Source of the DNA: Melghiribacillus thermohalophilus
GTDB taxonomy: Bacteria > Bacillota > Bacilli > Bacillales > Alkalibacillaceae
DNA: 64,000 nucleotides
Assembly (NCBI RefSeq): GCF_004342905.1
Contig: NZ_SMAN01000017.1
Span: 1-64,000 of the forward strand
Direction of reading: 5' to 3'
Part shown: positions 26,579-35,027 of the stretch, one piece after another
Layout of the letters: the number at the start of each line of letters is the position of its first letter
How positions within the stretch are numbered: the first letter of the stretch is position 1
Notes under the pieces: generated by a model
Told to the model about the DNA's origin: nothing
Databases searched by the model: none
What the model saw: the letters and a program-made list of their open reading frames with translations, nothing else
Translations under genes and position numbers: made by a program

Positions 26579-27712
26579 ATGAAAGCTGTTACCTATCAGG
26601 GAATGCACAATGTCCAGGTTACAGAAGAAGAGGACCCAAAAATATTGAAAAAAGATGATATCATCGTCCGGATTACGTCGACTGCTATATGTGGTTCTGA
26701 CCTCCACTTGTATCAGGGAAGTATCCCGCTTCCCCAGGGTTATATAATCGGCCATGAACCTATGGGAATTGTGGAGGAAGTCGGACCGGGGGTTACAAAC
26801 ATTAAAAAGGGAGATCGTGTAGTGATTCCCTTTACGGTAGCCTGTGGGCACTGTCAATACTGTTCCAGTGGACTGGTGAGTCAGTGTGATCATTCCAATC
26901 CCCATTACGACTCCGGAGGGTATTTTGGCTATTCCGAAAAATTTGGCAACTACCCCGGAGGACAGGCAGAGTATTTAAGGGTCCCATATGGTAATTTTAC
27001 ACCTTTTAAAGTTCCTGAAGATTGTGAATTAAATGATGATGCACTCCTTTTTTTATCTGACGTGTTGCCTACCGCCTACTGGAGTGTGGAAAACGCGGGT
27101 GTAAAGCCAGGAGATACGGTCATCGTGCTTGGATGCGGTCCGATTGGGCTTATGGTTCAGCAATTTGCGTGGCAAAAAGGGGCCGAGCGTGTCATAGCAG
27201 TTGATTATATTAACTATCGGCTGGACCATGCAAAGAAAGTAAATAAGACAGAAGTTTTGAATTTTACTGAAGATCCCGACACAGGGGAAACCCTGAAAGA
27301 AATGACAAAAGGCGGCGCAGATGTAGTCATTGATTGCGTGGGAATGGATGGAAAAAAGTCGCCTCTTGAGTTTATCGAACAAAAATTAAAACTTCAGGGA
27401 GGTACTCTGGGACCTATACAGATTGCTACTAAAGCGACGAAAAAGTGTGGAACCCTGCAGCTTACCGGGGTTTATGGCTCGAGATACAATATGTTTCCCC
27501 TCGGTGCATTTTTTGCAAAAAACATTACCTTAAAAATGGGGCAGGCCCATGCCAGGACCTATATGCCTGAATTGTACAGGCAGATTGTAAACGAAGAGAT
27601 TGACCCAACAGCTATTATAACTCATAAACTTCCCCTTGAGGAGGCTTCTCACGGATACCAGATTTTTAGCGATAAGCAGGATAATTGTATTAAAGTCGTA
27701 CTGAACCCTTGA
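26579..27712 (+). CDS. adhB: Zinc-dependent alcohol dehydrogenase (MDR family)
   Basis: The 377-residue medium-chain dehydrogenase has the catalytic zinc ligands Cys in AICGSDLHLYQG and the GHEPMGIVEEVG motif near residue 60. The structural zinc loop is VACGHCQYCSSGLVSQC, and the NAD-binding glycine motif is VLGCGPIGLM at about 182. The acidic residue in AVDYINYR after that motif favours NAD over NADP. Length and sequence resemble B. subtilis AdhB and the formaldehyde-dehydrogenase-like group with an extra insert; the substrate is unknown. GGAGG lies seven bases before the ATG. Confidence 0.87.
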   Translation: MKAVTYQGMHNVQVTEEEDPKILKKDDIIVRITSTAICGSDLHLYQGSIPLPQGYIIGHEPMGIVEEVGPGVTNIKKGDRVVIPFTVACGHCQYCSSGLVSQCDHSNPHYDSGGYFGYSEKFGNYPGGQAEYLRVPYGNFTPFKVPEDCELNDDALLFLSDVLPTAYWSVENAGVKPGDTVIVLGCGPIGLMVQQFAWQKGAERVIAVDYINYRLDHAKKVNKTEVLNFTEDPDTGETLKEMTKGGADVVIDCVGMDGKKSPLEFIEQKLKLQGGTLGPIQIATKATKKCGTLQLTGVYGSRYNMFPLGAFFAKNITLKMGQAHARTYMPELYRQIVNEEIDPTAIITHKLPLEEASHGYQIFSDKQDNCIKVVLNP

Positions 27713-27733
27713 TATTGACAAAATTCGAAACAA

Positions 27734-27845
27734 GTGTCTGTCACTTTGGGGCTGCCCTATTTCATGTTTTTTGACTGTGCCAGGATCGCATAAAACCCTT
27801 ATTTTTGCGATCCTGGCAAAATTTTTTTCGACAGGTGACAGCACC
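27734..27845. repeat. Dispersed paired inverted repeat, copy C, with a 12-bp terminator stem
   Basis: The left arm GTGTCTGTCACTTTGG (27734-27749) and right arm TTTCGACAGGTGACAGCACC (27826-27845) flank a perfect stem GCCAGGATCGCA/TGCGATCCTGGC. That stem is followed by AAAATTTTTTT (27779-27828), acting as terminator of the adh gene. Confidence 0.75.
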
Positions 27846-27987
27846 CTTTCAATGAGCTATACTTTTTTATGGGGTTTTTGTGATGGTAGGGGAGGAGAAT
27901 AATCTGGCGGTTCTTTTAGCGGTTGAATTTTTAGAATTTTATTTTTATTTGGAATCATAGGAAACTGTTTATGAAAGGGGAATGAAA

Positions 27988-29640
27988 ATGTTTTCGGCAT
28001 CATGGAAATGGTTATGGGATAAACATGATGAAGTGAAAGATTTTTTTCGTTTTTTTACCAAACCCGCTGAAAGCAAGATGGCAGATGGCCAATCGGATCA
28101 GTCGTCCCATTCAACAGGTGGAAATGGCAGCGGTAGAAACAACCGGGGCTATAAGCCTGTACAGCTGTTCGGACTGATTTTGGGCCCTGTTTTATTCCTT
28201 TTAACCTTACTGTTCTTTTCTCCAGAAGATCTGTCAAAAGAAGGGGTTGCTATTCTTGCAAGCACACTGTGGATTGCCGTCTGGTGGATGACTGAAGCTG
28301 TACCGATACCGGCAGCATCTCTATTGCCGATCATCCTTTTTCCATTAACAGGAGGACTTGATGCAGGTTCCACTACCTCTTCTTATGCCAACAATACGAT
28401 CTTTCTATTTATGGGTGGCTTTATGATTGCCCTTGCCATGGAAAAATGGAATTTGCATAAACGCATTGCCATGAATATTATTTCCATTATCGGGACAAAT
28501 CCTGACCGGATTATTCTTGGATTCATGATTGCCACAGGATTTTTATCGATGTGGATTTCCAATACAGCAACTGCCATGATGATGGTTCCAATTGGTCTGG
28601 CGGTCATCTATCAAGTTTCTGAAGCATTAAAAGGAGATCAAACGATTGATACCACGAAAGGAAACTTCAATTTTGGCAAAGCAATTATGTTAGGCATTGC
28701 CTACTCCGCATCCATAGGGGGCATTGCTACACTGATCGGCACACCCCCAAACGCAGCACTGGCGGCAACGGTTCAAGAACTTTATGATATCGAAATTTCC
28801 TTTGCTACCTGGATGTTATTCGGTGCCCCAATAGCCTGGTTATTTATTTTCATCACATGGTTCTACCTCACCCGCATTGCATTTCCTTTTAAGTTAAAGG
28901 AACTACCTGGTGGAAGGGAAATCATTTCTGCAGAAAAAAGAAAACTGGGGCAATCATCATTTGAGGAAAAAGCTGTGTTTGCTGTATTTGTATTGACAGC
29001 GTTTGCATGGATTAGCCGTTCCTTTGTACTCGTAAATATTAATGAAAATATCAATGATGCCATCATTGCGATGACAGCTGCTTTAATTCTTTTTATCATC
29101 CCTTCAAAAAACAGACAGGGTGATTTCCTTCTAGACTGGCAAACAGCCGTTAAGCTGCCATGGGGCATCTTACTATTATTCGGCGGAGGTTTAGCCATAG
29201 CTTCCGGATTTAGTACATCCGGACTATCTGAATGGATTGGAAGTCAGCTATCTTCCCTTGAAGGAATGAACCTGTTTGTCGTGCTGTTAATCGTAGCAGG
29301 ACTAGTAATTTTCCTAACAGAAATCACCTCCAACACAGCTACTGCAAACATGATGTATCCAATTATGGTAGCTCTTGCTCTTGCTTTAGGAATTCATCCA
29401 TATGCGGTTATGATTGCAGCTGGTGTAGCCGCCTCCTGCGCATTTATGCTTCCTGTTGCTACACCTCCAAACGCTGTTGTATTTGGCTCTGACTATTTGC
29501 GCATTCCGGATATGGCAAAGGCAGGTTTTCTGTTAAATATTATCGGGATATTTTTAGTAGCGATCAGTATATACTTTTTCTTACCACTCATCTGGGGAAT
29601 TGATTTAACAACGATTCCTGAAGTATTTCTAAATGAGTAG
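27988..29640 (+). CDS. DASS/SLC13 family sodium:dicarboxylate-type symporter
   Basis: The 550-residue protein has a 60-residue hydrophilic Ser/Gly-rich N-terminus and then about 12 membrane segments. Two SNTATA-type SNT motifs characteristic of the DASS family are present: ISNTATAMMMVP at about 192 and ITSNTATANMMYPIM near 452. ATPPNAVVFGS and GTPPNA repeats complete the paired hairpin layout. It probably imports di- or tricarboxylates or sulfate with sodium. The ATG at 27988 has AAAGGGG seven bases upstream; an ATG two codons before is too close to the RBS. Confidence 0.87.
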   Translation: MFSASWKWLWDKHDEVKDFFRFFTKPAESKMADGQSDQSSHSTGGNGSGRNNRGYKPVQLFGLILGPVLFLLTLLFFSPEDLSKEGVAILASTLWIAVWWMTEAVPIPAASLLPIILFPLTGGLDAGSTTSSYANNTIFLFMGGFMIALAMEKWNLHKRIAMNIISIIGTNPDRIILGFMIATGFLSMWISNTATAMMMVPIGLAVIYQVSEALKGDQTIDTTKGNFNFGKAIMLGIAYSASIGGIATLIGTPPNAALAATVQELYDIEISFATWMLFGAPIAWLFIFITWFYLTRIAFPFKLKELPGGREIISAEKRKLGQSSFEEKAVFAVFVLTAFAWISRSFVLVNINENINDAIIAMTAALILFIIPSKNRQGDFLLDWQTAVKLPWGILLLFGGGLAIASGFSTSGLSEWIGSQLSSLEGMNLFVVLLIVAGLVIFLTEITSNTATANMMYPIMVALALALGIHPYAVMIAAGVAASCAFMLPVATPPNAVVFGSDYLRIPDMAKAGFLLNIIGIFLVAISIYFFLPLIWGIDLTTIPEVFLNE

Positions 29641-29780
29641 AATATTCAAAAAACCTCCATGTCCTATGTTGCACCTTATACTGCCAATTGATCTGGATCG
29701 ATGATCTCTTCTCCCCTGCCACGAATCCAGAGTAGCAAGAGAGGTCAGGAGCCTAAGCTGTTTGAGAAGTCTAATGATAA

Positions 29781-29862
29781 GAAAACCAGTCATAACTGGC
29801 TATGGGAGACCCTTCCCCTATGGGAAACATCTCACTTCAAGCCGTTGTGACTGGTTTTTTAT
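29781..29862. terminator. Long tiered hairpin between convergent transporter genes
   Basis: The outer stem AAAACCAGTCA/TGACTGGTTTT, a middle GGC/GCC and GAGA/TCTC pairing, and an inner TTCCC-ctat-GGGAA hairpin span 80 bases and end in a T-run. It probably terminates the DASS gene, and possibly the MFS gene from the other side. The 140 bp before it hold no visible gene. Confidence 0.75.
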
Positions 29863-29939
29863 AATATCATGTTGCATCATTGGATTGAAAAATTTCCCCT
29901 TCTATCATCACTGACTTTCCATTTATAAAGGCGACATTT

Positions 29940-31145
29940 TTAGAACCCTCGTTTTTTCAGCGTATTTCTTGCCTCAAAAAGACTTACAGCTAAAAGATAC
30001 CCCACTGGTAATAAACCTATTATTATAATCAGCCCAGACCATCCTAATATATCCCACACCGGTCCCAGCGCAGTGCTTCCCATGGATACACCGATATAAT
30101 AGGCAACAAGATACAGGCTGGATGCACTCCCCCTGTGGTGTGTTGCAATTTCACTGACTGATGTCGCGGTAATGGAATGGGCGGTAAAAAAGCCCAGACA
30201 TGCTATACAGAGACCAAACATAATGATCAAAAGAGAATTCACCAGTGTCATCAAGATTCCGATGGAAAGGACGACGATTCCCGCAAGTCGCATTTTTCGC
30301 AATCCAAAGATACCCGCCAGCCATCCGGCAAGGGGTGATCCCACAACACCTAAACCATAGGCAAAAAACATGTTCGATATGGCCTGTATAGAGAGAGAAA
30401 AGGGTTCAGAAGCGAGATAAAATGGCAGATAAGTCCAGATCCCGGTAAAAGAGAGCTGCAAAATGACGCCTAGTCCATATATCAAAAGTAGTCTAGGATT
30501 TTTCAAATGAACGAGAAAACCTGATAAATCTTTCTTAAAAGAGAGGTGACCAGGTTTAAAAAATCGGGATTTCGGCAGCAGAAGCATGACTATAAATAAT
30601 ATAATGATGCCGAGAATGGCTAAAACATAAAAGGCAGTCTGCCACGAGTAATAGTCTGTTATGTATCCGGCAAACACACGGCCCATCATCCCGCCAAGGG
30701 CATTGCTGGAAATATAAAGGGCAGTAGAAACCCCTATACTTCTTTTGTCAATTTCTTCTCCGATATAGGCAAGGGCAGCTGCTGGTAGCCCGGCAAGCGC
30801 AAATCCCTGAATCATCCGGAACAAAACCAGTACAGCAAACGAATCAAACAGTGGAATCACAAGAAATGGCACCACAGACCCCGCCAGGGACAGTTTGATA
30901 AATACCGTTCTCCCGTGTCGGTCAGAAAGAAAACCAAGAACAATTAGCCCTCCAATGAGACCGATAATTGTTAGAGACAGGGATAAACTGGACGCTGAAA
31001 CACTGATCCCAAACTCTGCTACAAATATTGGGAGAAGGGGCTGAACCGCATACATGGAGGCAAAAATAAAGAAAGAAGCCAGTGCAAGGCTAAATGCTAT
31101 TTTCCAAAAATATAAATCTCGTATGGTGTAAGGCTTATGATCCAT
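29940..31145 (-). CDS. MFS transporter, 12-TM drug/sugar efflux type
   Basis: The 401-residue protein has 12 predicted membrane segments. The MFS loop 2-3 motif is LGFLSDRHGRTVFIKLSLAG at about 75-94, and the motif recurs weakly in the second half. The sequence style resembles YnfM/arabinose-efflux MFS proteins, so export is more likely than import, but the substrate is unknown. The ATG has GGAAG about seven bases upstream. The gene is divergent from the DUF1906 gene, with 240 bp between them that hold a palindrome and a terminator on the plus strand. Confidence 0.82.
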   Translation of the reverse strand: MDHKPYTIRDLYFWKIAFSLALASFFIFASMYAVQPLLPIFVAEFGISVSASSLSLSLTIIGLIGGLIVLGFLSDRHGRTVFIKLSLAGSVVPFLVIPLFDSFAVLVLFRMIQGFALAGLPAAALAYIGEEIDKRSIGVSTALYISSNALGGMMGRVFAGYITDYYSWQTAFYVLAILGIIILFIVMLLLPKSRFFKPGHLSFKKDLSGFLVHLKNPRLLLIYGLGVILQLSFTGIWTYLPFYLASEPFSLSIQAISNMFFAYGLGVVGSPLAGWLAGIFGLRKMRLAGIVVLSIGILMTLVNSLLIIMFGLCIACLGFFTAHSITATSVSEIATHHRGSASSLYLVAYYIGVSMGSTALGPVWDILGWSGLIIIIGLLPVGYLLAVSLFEARNTLKKRGF

Positions 31146-31273
31146 GATGTCACTTCCAGTTACTTAAATTCATACCTACTATTATATAGGAATCATCGAG
31201 TATGTAAAAATTTAACGCAATCCCCAACAGGAGACAGGCACTGTTCTGTGTTTTTCATACAAGTTCCCTTTTG

Positions 31274-31308
31274 CAAACGTTTGTCATATATATATATGAT
31301 GACGTTTG
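31274..31308. promoter_or_regulatory. Large palindrome in the divergent interval
   Basis: CAAACGT and ACGTTTG arms surround a 16-base self-complementary TCATATATATATATGA core, with a one-base asymmetry. It could be an operator for either divergent gene. TTACC-T-GGTAA follows at 31310-31320. Confidence 0.4.
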
Positions 31309-31321
31309 ATTACCTGGTAAT

Positions 31322-31347
31322 TGCCATATCCCTATGGCATTTTTTTA
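31322..31347 (+). terminator. Plus-strand terminator upstream of the DUF1906 gene
   Basis: TGCCATA/TATGGCA with a 4-base loop is followed by seven T. No plus-strand gene lies upstream in the interval, so it may end a small RNA or act as a leader attenuator for the DUF1906 gene 48 bp further on. Confidence 0.65.
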
Positions 31348-31387
31348 TTGATTTCATTAGATAAGATGAGGAAAGGAGTTAACTTCA

Positions 31388-32035
31388 GTGGGATATGTCT
31401 GGGGAGTAGATTCAGCAGCTCGTGCAACGGAAGATTTGTATAACTGTGTCTTAAATAATTTTGGAAAGCCAGAGTTCTGGGGAAGGTACCTCACCACGGT
31501 AGAAGGAGCTTCAGAAGGCTTAACCCGGGAAGAAGTGGAACTTTTGCACAACAGCGGAACAAAGGTGCTTCCGATTTATAATCGGTTCCGGGATGCTACC
31601 GGAAACCGGCAGGGGCGTGTAACAGCCAGAAATACCATTTTTCAGGCAGAACGGCTGGGCATACCTAAAGGTACGGTTCTTTTTGCTAACGTCGAACGGT
31701 TTTTTGATGTGGATGCCGAGTGGATTAAAGGTTATGTGGATGTGTTTTACCCGAGCGGTTACAGACCAGGGTTTTACCACGATCCGGTGGAAGGGAATTT
31801 CAGTTCTGCCTATTGCCAGGCTGTTTCAGAAAATGAACAAGTAGCGATCCAGTCAATTTTGTGGAGTGCAGAGCCCGATCCGGGCGTTACCAGGAGAAGG
31901 GAAGCTCCTGCTTATAATCCCCAAAGACCTCCGTGCCGGGAAAATGTGTGGGGCTGGCAGTATGGCCGTGATGCAGAATCATGCCCGATCGATACAAATT
32001 TGATTGATGAGCGATTATATGAAATGCTCTGGTAA
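31388..32035 (+). CDS. DUF1906 (glycoside hydrolase-like, Rv2525c-type) protein
   Basis: The 215-residue protein matches the DUF1906 TIM-barrel type. It starts GYVWGVDSAA, has PEFWGRYL early, a VLPIYNRF strand, the LFANVERFFDVD acidic pair, YRPGFYHDP and a final NVWGWQYG strand with DTNLID. Members are glycoside-hydrolase-like, often secreted or envelope-linked; this copy has no signal peptide. The start is GTG at 31388 with AAAGGAG nine bases upstream. It is a single gene, divergent from the MFS gene. Confidence 0.82.
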   Translation: MGYVWGVDSAARATEDLYNCVLNNFGKPEFWGRYLTTVEGASEGLTREEVELLHNSGTKVLPIYNRFRDATGNRQGRVTARNTIFQAERLGIPKGTVLFANVERFFDVDAEWIKGYVDVFYPSGYRPGFYHDPVEGNFSSAYCQAVSENEQVAIQSILWSAEPDPGVTRRREAPAYNPQRPPCRENVWGWQYGRDAESCPIDTNLIDERLYEMLW

Positions 32036-32051
32036 GTTTCCCATTCTGCAA

Positions 32052-32165
32052 GTTCCCGTACCTGTCGGATTGGTTTTCCACAATTTTTTTACTGCTCCGG
32101 ATATCCAGTTTCCTTAGAAAACGGACTCCGGGGCATTAATGTTTTTCGACAGGTGACCGGAACCG
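32052..32165. repeat. Dispersed paired inverted repeat, copy D
   Basis: The left arm GTTCCCGTACCTGTCGG (32052-32068) and right arm TTTTTCGACAGGTGACCGG (32142-32160) enclose a TGCTCCGGA/TCCGGGGCA hairpin. The right arm lies within the last codons of the minus-strand CtaG gene and supplies its final residues. Confidence 0.7.
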
Positions 32166-32924
32166 TGGTCTAGATGCTTTATACCACTGGGTACAAAAAA
32201 TCAGTATAAGAACTATATCAATCAGATCACCGCCATAGTACATCAGCATTCCGCCAGTTTCTGCCTCACTTCTCGTAACACCTGAAGGAGGATAAGCATA
32301 AATATACTTGGATAAAACTGAGTGTGCCCCTAAAGCAACTGTAAGGACGATAAGACGGTAAGTGTAACTTCTTCTGTGAAATACAGGATCAATATATATT
32401 ATAGAAGCCGTAAAAACATATCCTGCTAAAAATACATGCATATGAATCAACAGATATAGATACAGGTTTTGGTGCATCAGATCGTATAAATCAGTTGTGT
32501 ACAGGAGCCATAATCCTCCTATATTTAAAAAAGATGCAAAGATGGGATTGCTCAAAATTACGAAAGGTTTTGCTTTCAACCATGCTGTAATCCGTCGGGC
32601 CTGTTTTACAGAAAGGGTGCGGAGAAGCAATGTGACAGGGGCTCCTAAAACCGTGAGAAGAGGAGAAAGCATTCCGAGCAATAAATGTCCGAGCATATGT
32701 ACAGGGAATTGTTCGTGAGAAAGACGAGCAATAGGGCCTGTTACAGAAAGGAGGGCAAATAAAGTGCCCATAATCCAGTACAAGGTGCGGAAAACAGACC
32801 ATCTCTTTCCATGCTTCATATTCAGATAAACGGCAGAGCAATATAAAAACAAAAGGGTAACAAAAGGAGTGGCCAGGATAATTTCGGAAGGGTATAAAGA
32901 TGATGAGCTGATGTTACCAGACAT
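32136..32924 (-). CDS. CtaG-type cytochrome c oxidase assembly membrane protein
   Basis: The 262-residue protein has about seven membrane segments and the caa3 CtaG (PF09678-type) features HMLGHLLLGMLSPLLTVLGAP, with several membrane histidines (HMHVFLAGYVF). The family helps copper delivery or assembly of cytochrome oxidase. The start is unclear: AAAGGAG lies 15 bases before the ATG at 32924, and a CTG five codons earlier has better spacing. The last residues RFRSPVEKH are encoded by a copy of the dispersed repeat, so the natural C-terminus may have been altered. The DUF2243 gene lies 23 bp upstream of this start. Confidence 0.83.
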   Translation of the reverse strand: MSGNISSSSLYPSEIILATPFVTLLFLYCSAVYLNMKHGKRWSVFRTLYWIMGTLFALLSVTGPIARLSHEQFPVHMLGHLLLGMLSPLLTVLGAPVTLLLRTLSVKQARRITAWLKAKPFVILSNPIFASFLNIGGLWLLYTTDLYDLMHQNLYLYLLIHMHVFLAGYVFTASIIYIDPVFHRRSYTYRLIVLTVALGAHSVLSKYIYAYPPSGVTRSEAETGGMLMYYGGDLIDIVLILIFCTQWYKASRPRFRSPVEKH

Positions 32925-32947
32925 GTCCAGTTGTTCATACTCCTTTT

Positions 32948-33430
32948 TTATGCATGATTCGTTTTCCGAGAAATGATGGATATACCAATGATGAGCAAAA
33001 TTGAAGCGGTGACATTCCACACGATATCATAAACAATCACATTTTCTACGTAGCGAATTTGATGAATCCGCATGATTTTATGATGAATGATTCCATCGTA
33101 TAACTGAAAAGCACCTGCTCCAATGAATACTCCGCCCCACCATCTTTTTACATTTACCTGTCTGCGTCGTTTGAGATCGGCGAACATAAAAAGCCCTCCG
33201 ATGGTTGCAATCCAGCTGAAAGCGTGAAAAAGGCCATCTGAAATTAATCCCACAGCAGTTGTCGTTCGATCATAAAAATGATGCCAGTAGAGGAGCTGAT
33301 GGAAAATGAATTCATCCAGAAATGTAACAAGGCCCATCCCAAAAAGAAAACCTGACCACAGATTTCGGGATGAATAAAATCGGTGATTCGCAACTGGAGG
33401 ATGTTCTTTACTTTCTCTCATAGGCGGCAT
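32948..33430 (-). CDS. DUF2243 family membrane protein
   Basis: The 160-residue protein has four predicted membrane helices. The DUF2243-type start is SGFLFGMGLVTFLDEFIFHQLLYWHHFYD, with conserved Asp, Glu and His residues in helix 1, followed by AGAFQLYDGIIHHKIMRIHQIR. I know this family as a neighbour of CtaG-type genes, as here. A metal- or haem-linked role in oxidase assembly is plausible but unproven. An ATG at 33430 and another at 33421 are both possible starts. Confidence 0.82.
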   Translation of the reverse strand: MPPMRESKEHPPVANHRFYSSRNLWSGFLFGMGLVTFLDEFIFHQLLYWHHFYDRTTTAVGLISDGLFHAFSWIATIGGLFMFADLKRRRQVNVKRWWGGVFIGAGAFQLYDGIIHHKIMRIHQIRYVENVIVYDIVWNVTASILLIIGISIISRKTNHA

Positions 33431-33523
33431 CCCTCTCCATTTTCGGCGGGCAACCTGATTATTCTATAGTATGCCTGCTTGAAATCGGTATTATGCAATA
33501 TAGCCGCACAACAACCCCGACAA

Positions 33524-33636
33524 GTGACTGCACCTGTCGAAAGGGTTTTGAGCTAAATGCATACTGCTCCCGTTATCCCATTTTCCTACAAATCAATTTC
33601 AGGGGCATCAACATTGTTTGACAGGTGACAGGCACT
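33524..33636. repeat. Dispersed paired inverted repeat, copy E
   Basis: The left arm GTGACTGCACCTGTCGAAA (33524-33542) and right arm GTTTGACAGGTGACAGGCAC (33616-33635) flank a weak TGCTCCC/GGGGCA pairing. The right arm ends 6 bp from the rlmCD stop. Confidence 0.7.
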
Positions 33637-33641
33637 ATTTT

Positions 33642-35018
33642 TTATTCGAGGAGGGTGATGCTTTCGACGTGGCTTGTATGGGGGAACATGTCGACGGGTT
33701 GAATGCGTTTAATTTCAAACTTACTGGATAAGGCATCCAGATTTTTCGCCAGTGTAGATGGATTACACGAGACATAGATTAGTTTTTTCGGTTGGATTCT
33801 TTTCAATGTCTCCACTAATCGATCATCCAATCCAGCCCGGGGTGGATCCACAATGACTACGTCAGGCCTGAAACCTTCTTTGAACCAGGTACCCAGCCAG
33901 TCCTCGGCTTTTCCGCTAACATACACAGCATTTTGAACCCCGAGCTTTTTTGCATTTCTCCTCGCATCCCTTACCGCATCCTCTATCATCTCAATTCCTC
34001 TTAACTCTTGGACATCCTCAGCCAGCCATAATCCGATAGTTCCAACGCCGCAATAAGCATCGACGACCGTTTCATCCCCGTTTAAATCTGAAAACGATTT
34101 GACCAGGTTATACAGCTTATACGTCTGTTCCGGATTTAATTGAAAAAATGCACGTGCAGACAAATCGTATCTGATCCCTCCGAGCTGCTCTTCTATATAT
34201 TCATTTCCCATCAATAAATGTGTCTCATCTCCAAAGATCAGCGATGTTTTTTTAGGATTGATATTTTGCAGAACCGAGGTTACCTCGGGAATGCGCCGTT
34301 TCATTTCCTTTAAAAACAATTCCTTTTTCGGGAAATGTTTTCCAGCCGTGACCAGCACAAGCTGTATGTCACCAGTTTGAAAACCGATCCTCGTCACAAT
34401 TCTCCGTATAACACCTTTCCGCTTCCGTTCATCGTAAACAGGGATATTTAAATCTTCGATAATGCGCAAAACCTTTCTGGTTATCTCATTGGTTTTTGGA
34501 TGCTGTACCTTGCAATCAGTGACATCTATTAACTGATGGGTTCCCTCCCGATAAAGCCCTGCCATCACCTTTCCTTTTTGTTTTCCAGCCTGAAGCTGGC
34601 TTTTATTGCGATATTCCCAGGGGTGGTCCATTCCAATTGTCGGCTCGACGATCCGCGAATCAATCGTTTTTTTCATGTATCTATCCAGCGCCTGTAGAAT
34701 CATCTCCCGTTTATATTCAAGCTGCCGTTCATAACGGAGATGCTGAAGCTGACAGCCGCCGCATTTTGCGTAAACGGGACATGGGGGATCGATTCGGTCC
34801 TTTGACTGTTTGCGGATCCTTCTTACTCTTGCTTCAACATAATTCGGGTGATCTTTTTCAACCCTGGCAACCACCTCTTCCCCCGGCAAAGTTCCTGGTA
34901 TAAAAACAGCTTTACGTTTAAAATAACCAATTCCCTCGCCATTGATGCCAATACGTTTAATGGTAACAGGGATTTCCTGTCCTTCATGCAATTGAACGTT
35001 CATAGATTGATTTTTCAT
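33642..35018 (-). CDS. rlmCD: 23S rRNA (uracil-C5)-methyltransferase RlmCD (YefA-like)
   Basis: The 458-residue protein has an N-terminal TRAM domain (about 5-65) and [4Fe-4S] cysteines in CPVYAKCGGC and CKVQH. The SAM-binding VVDAYCGVGTIGLWLA is followed by catalytic YVSCNPSTLAKN. It methylates uracil C5 in 23S rRNA; in B. subtilis the single enzyme YefA/RlmCD modifies U747 and U1939, and the length fits. AGGTG lies six bases before the ATG at 35018. It overlaps or abuts the alkA gene, suggesting one transcript. Confidence 0.9.
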   Translation of the reverse strand: MKNQSMNVQLHEGQEIPVTIKRIGINGEGIGYFKRKAVFIPGTLPGEEVVARVEKDHPNYVEARVRRIRKQSKDRIDPPCPVYAKCGGCQLQHLRYERQLEYKREMILQALDRYMKKTIDSRIVEPTIGMDHPWEYRNKSQLQAGKQKGKVMAGLYREGTHQLIDVTDCKVQHPKTNEITRKVLRIIEDLNIPVYDERKRKGVIRRIVTRIGFQTGDIQLVLVTAGKHFPKKELFLKEMKRRIPEVTSVLQNINPKKTSLIFGDETHLLMGNEYIEEQLGGIRYDLSARAFFQLNPEQTYKLYNLVKSFSDLNGDETVVDAYCGVGTIGLWLAEDVQELRGIEMIEDAVRDARRNAKKLGVQNAVYVSGKAEDWLGTWFKEGFRPDVVIVDPPRAGLDDRLVETLKRIQPKKLIYVSCNPSTLAKNLDALSSKFEIKRIQPVDMFPHTSHVESITLLE

Positions 35019-35027
35019 CATTATCAC

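Noticed and set aside
27891-27959. 26-codon small ORF before the DASS gene
   Set aside because: Low-complexity Phe/Leu-rich peptide without a clear RBS or conservation argument.
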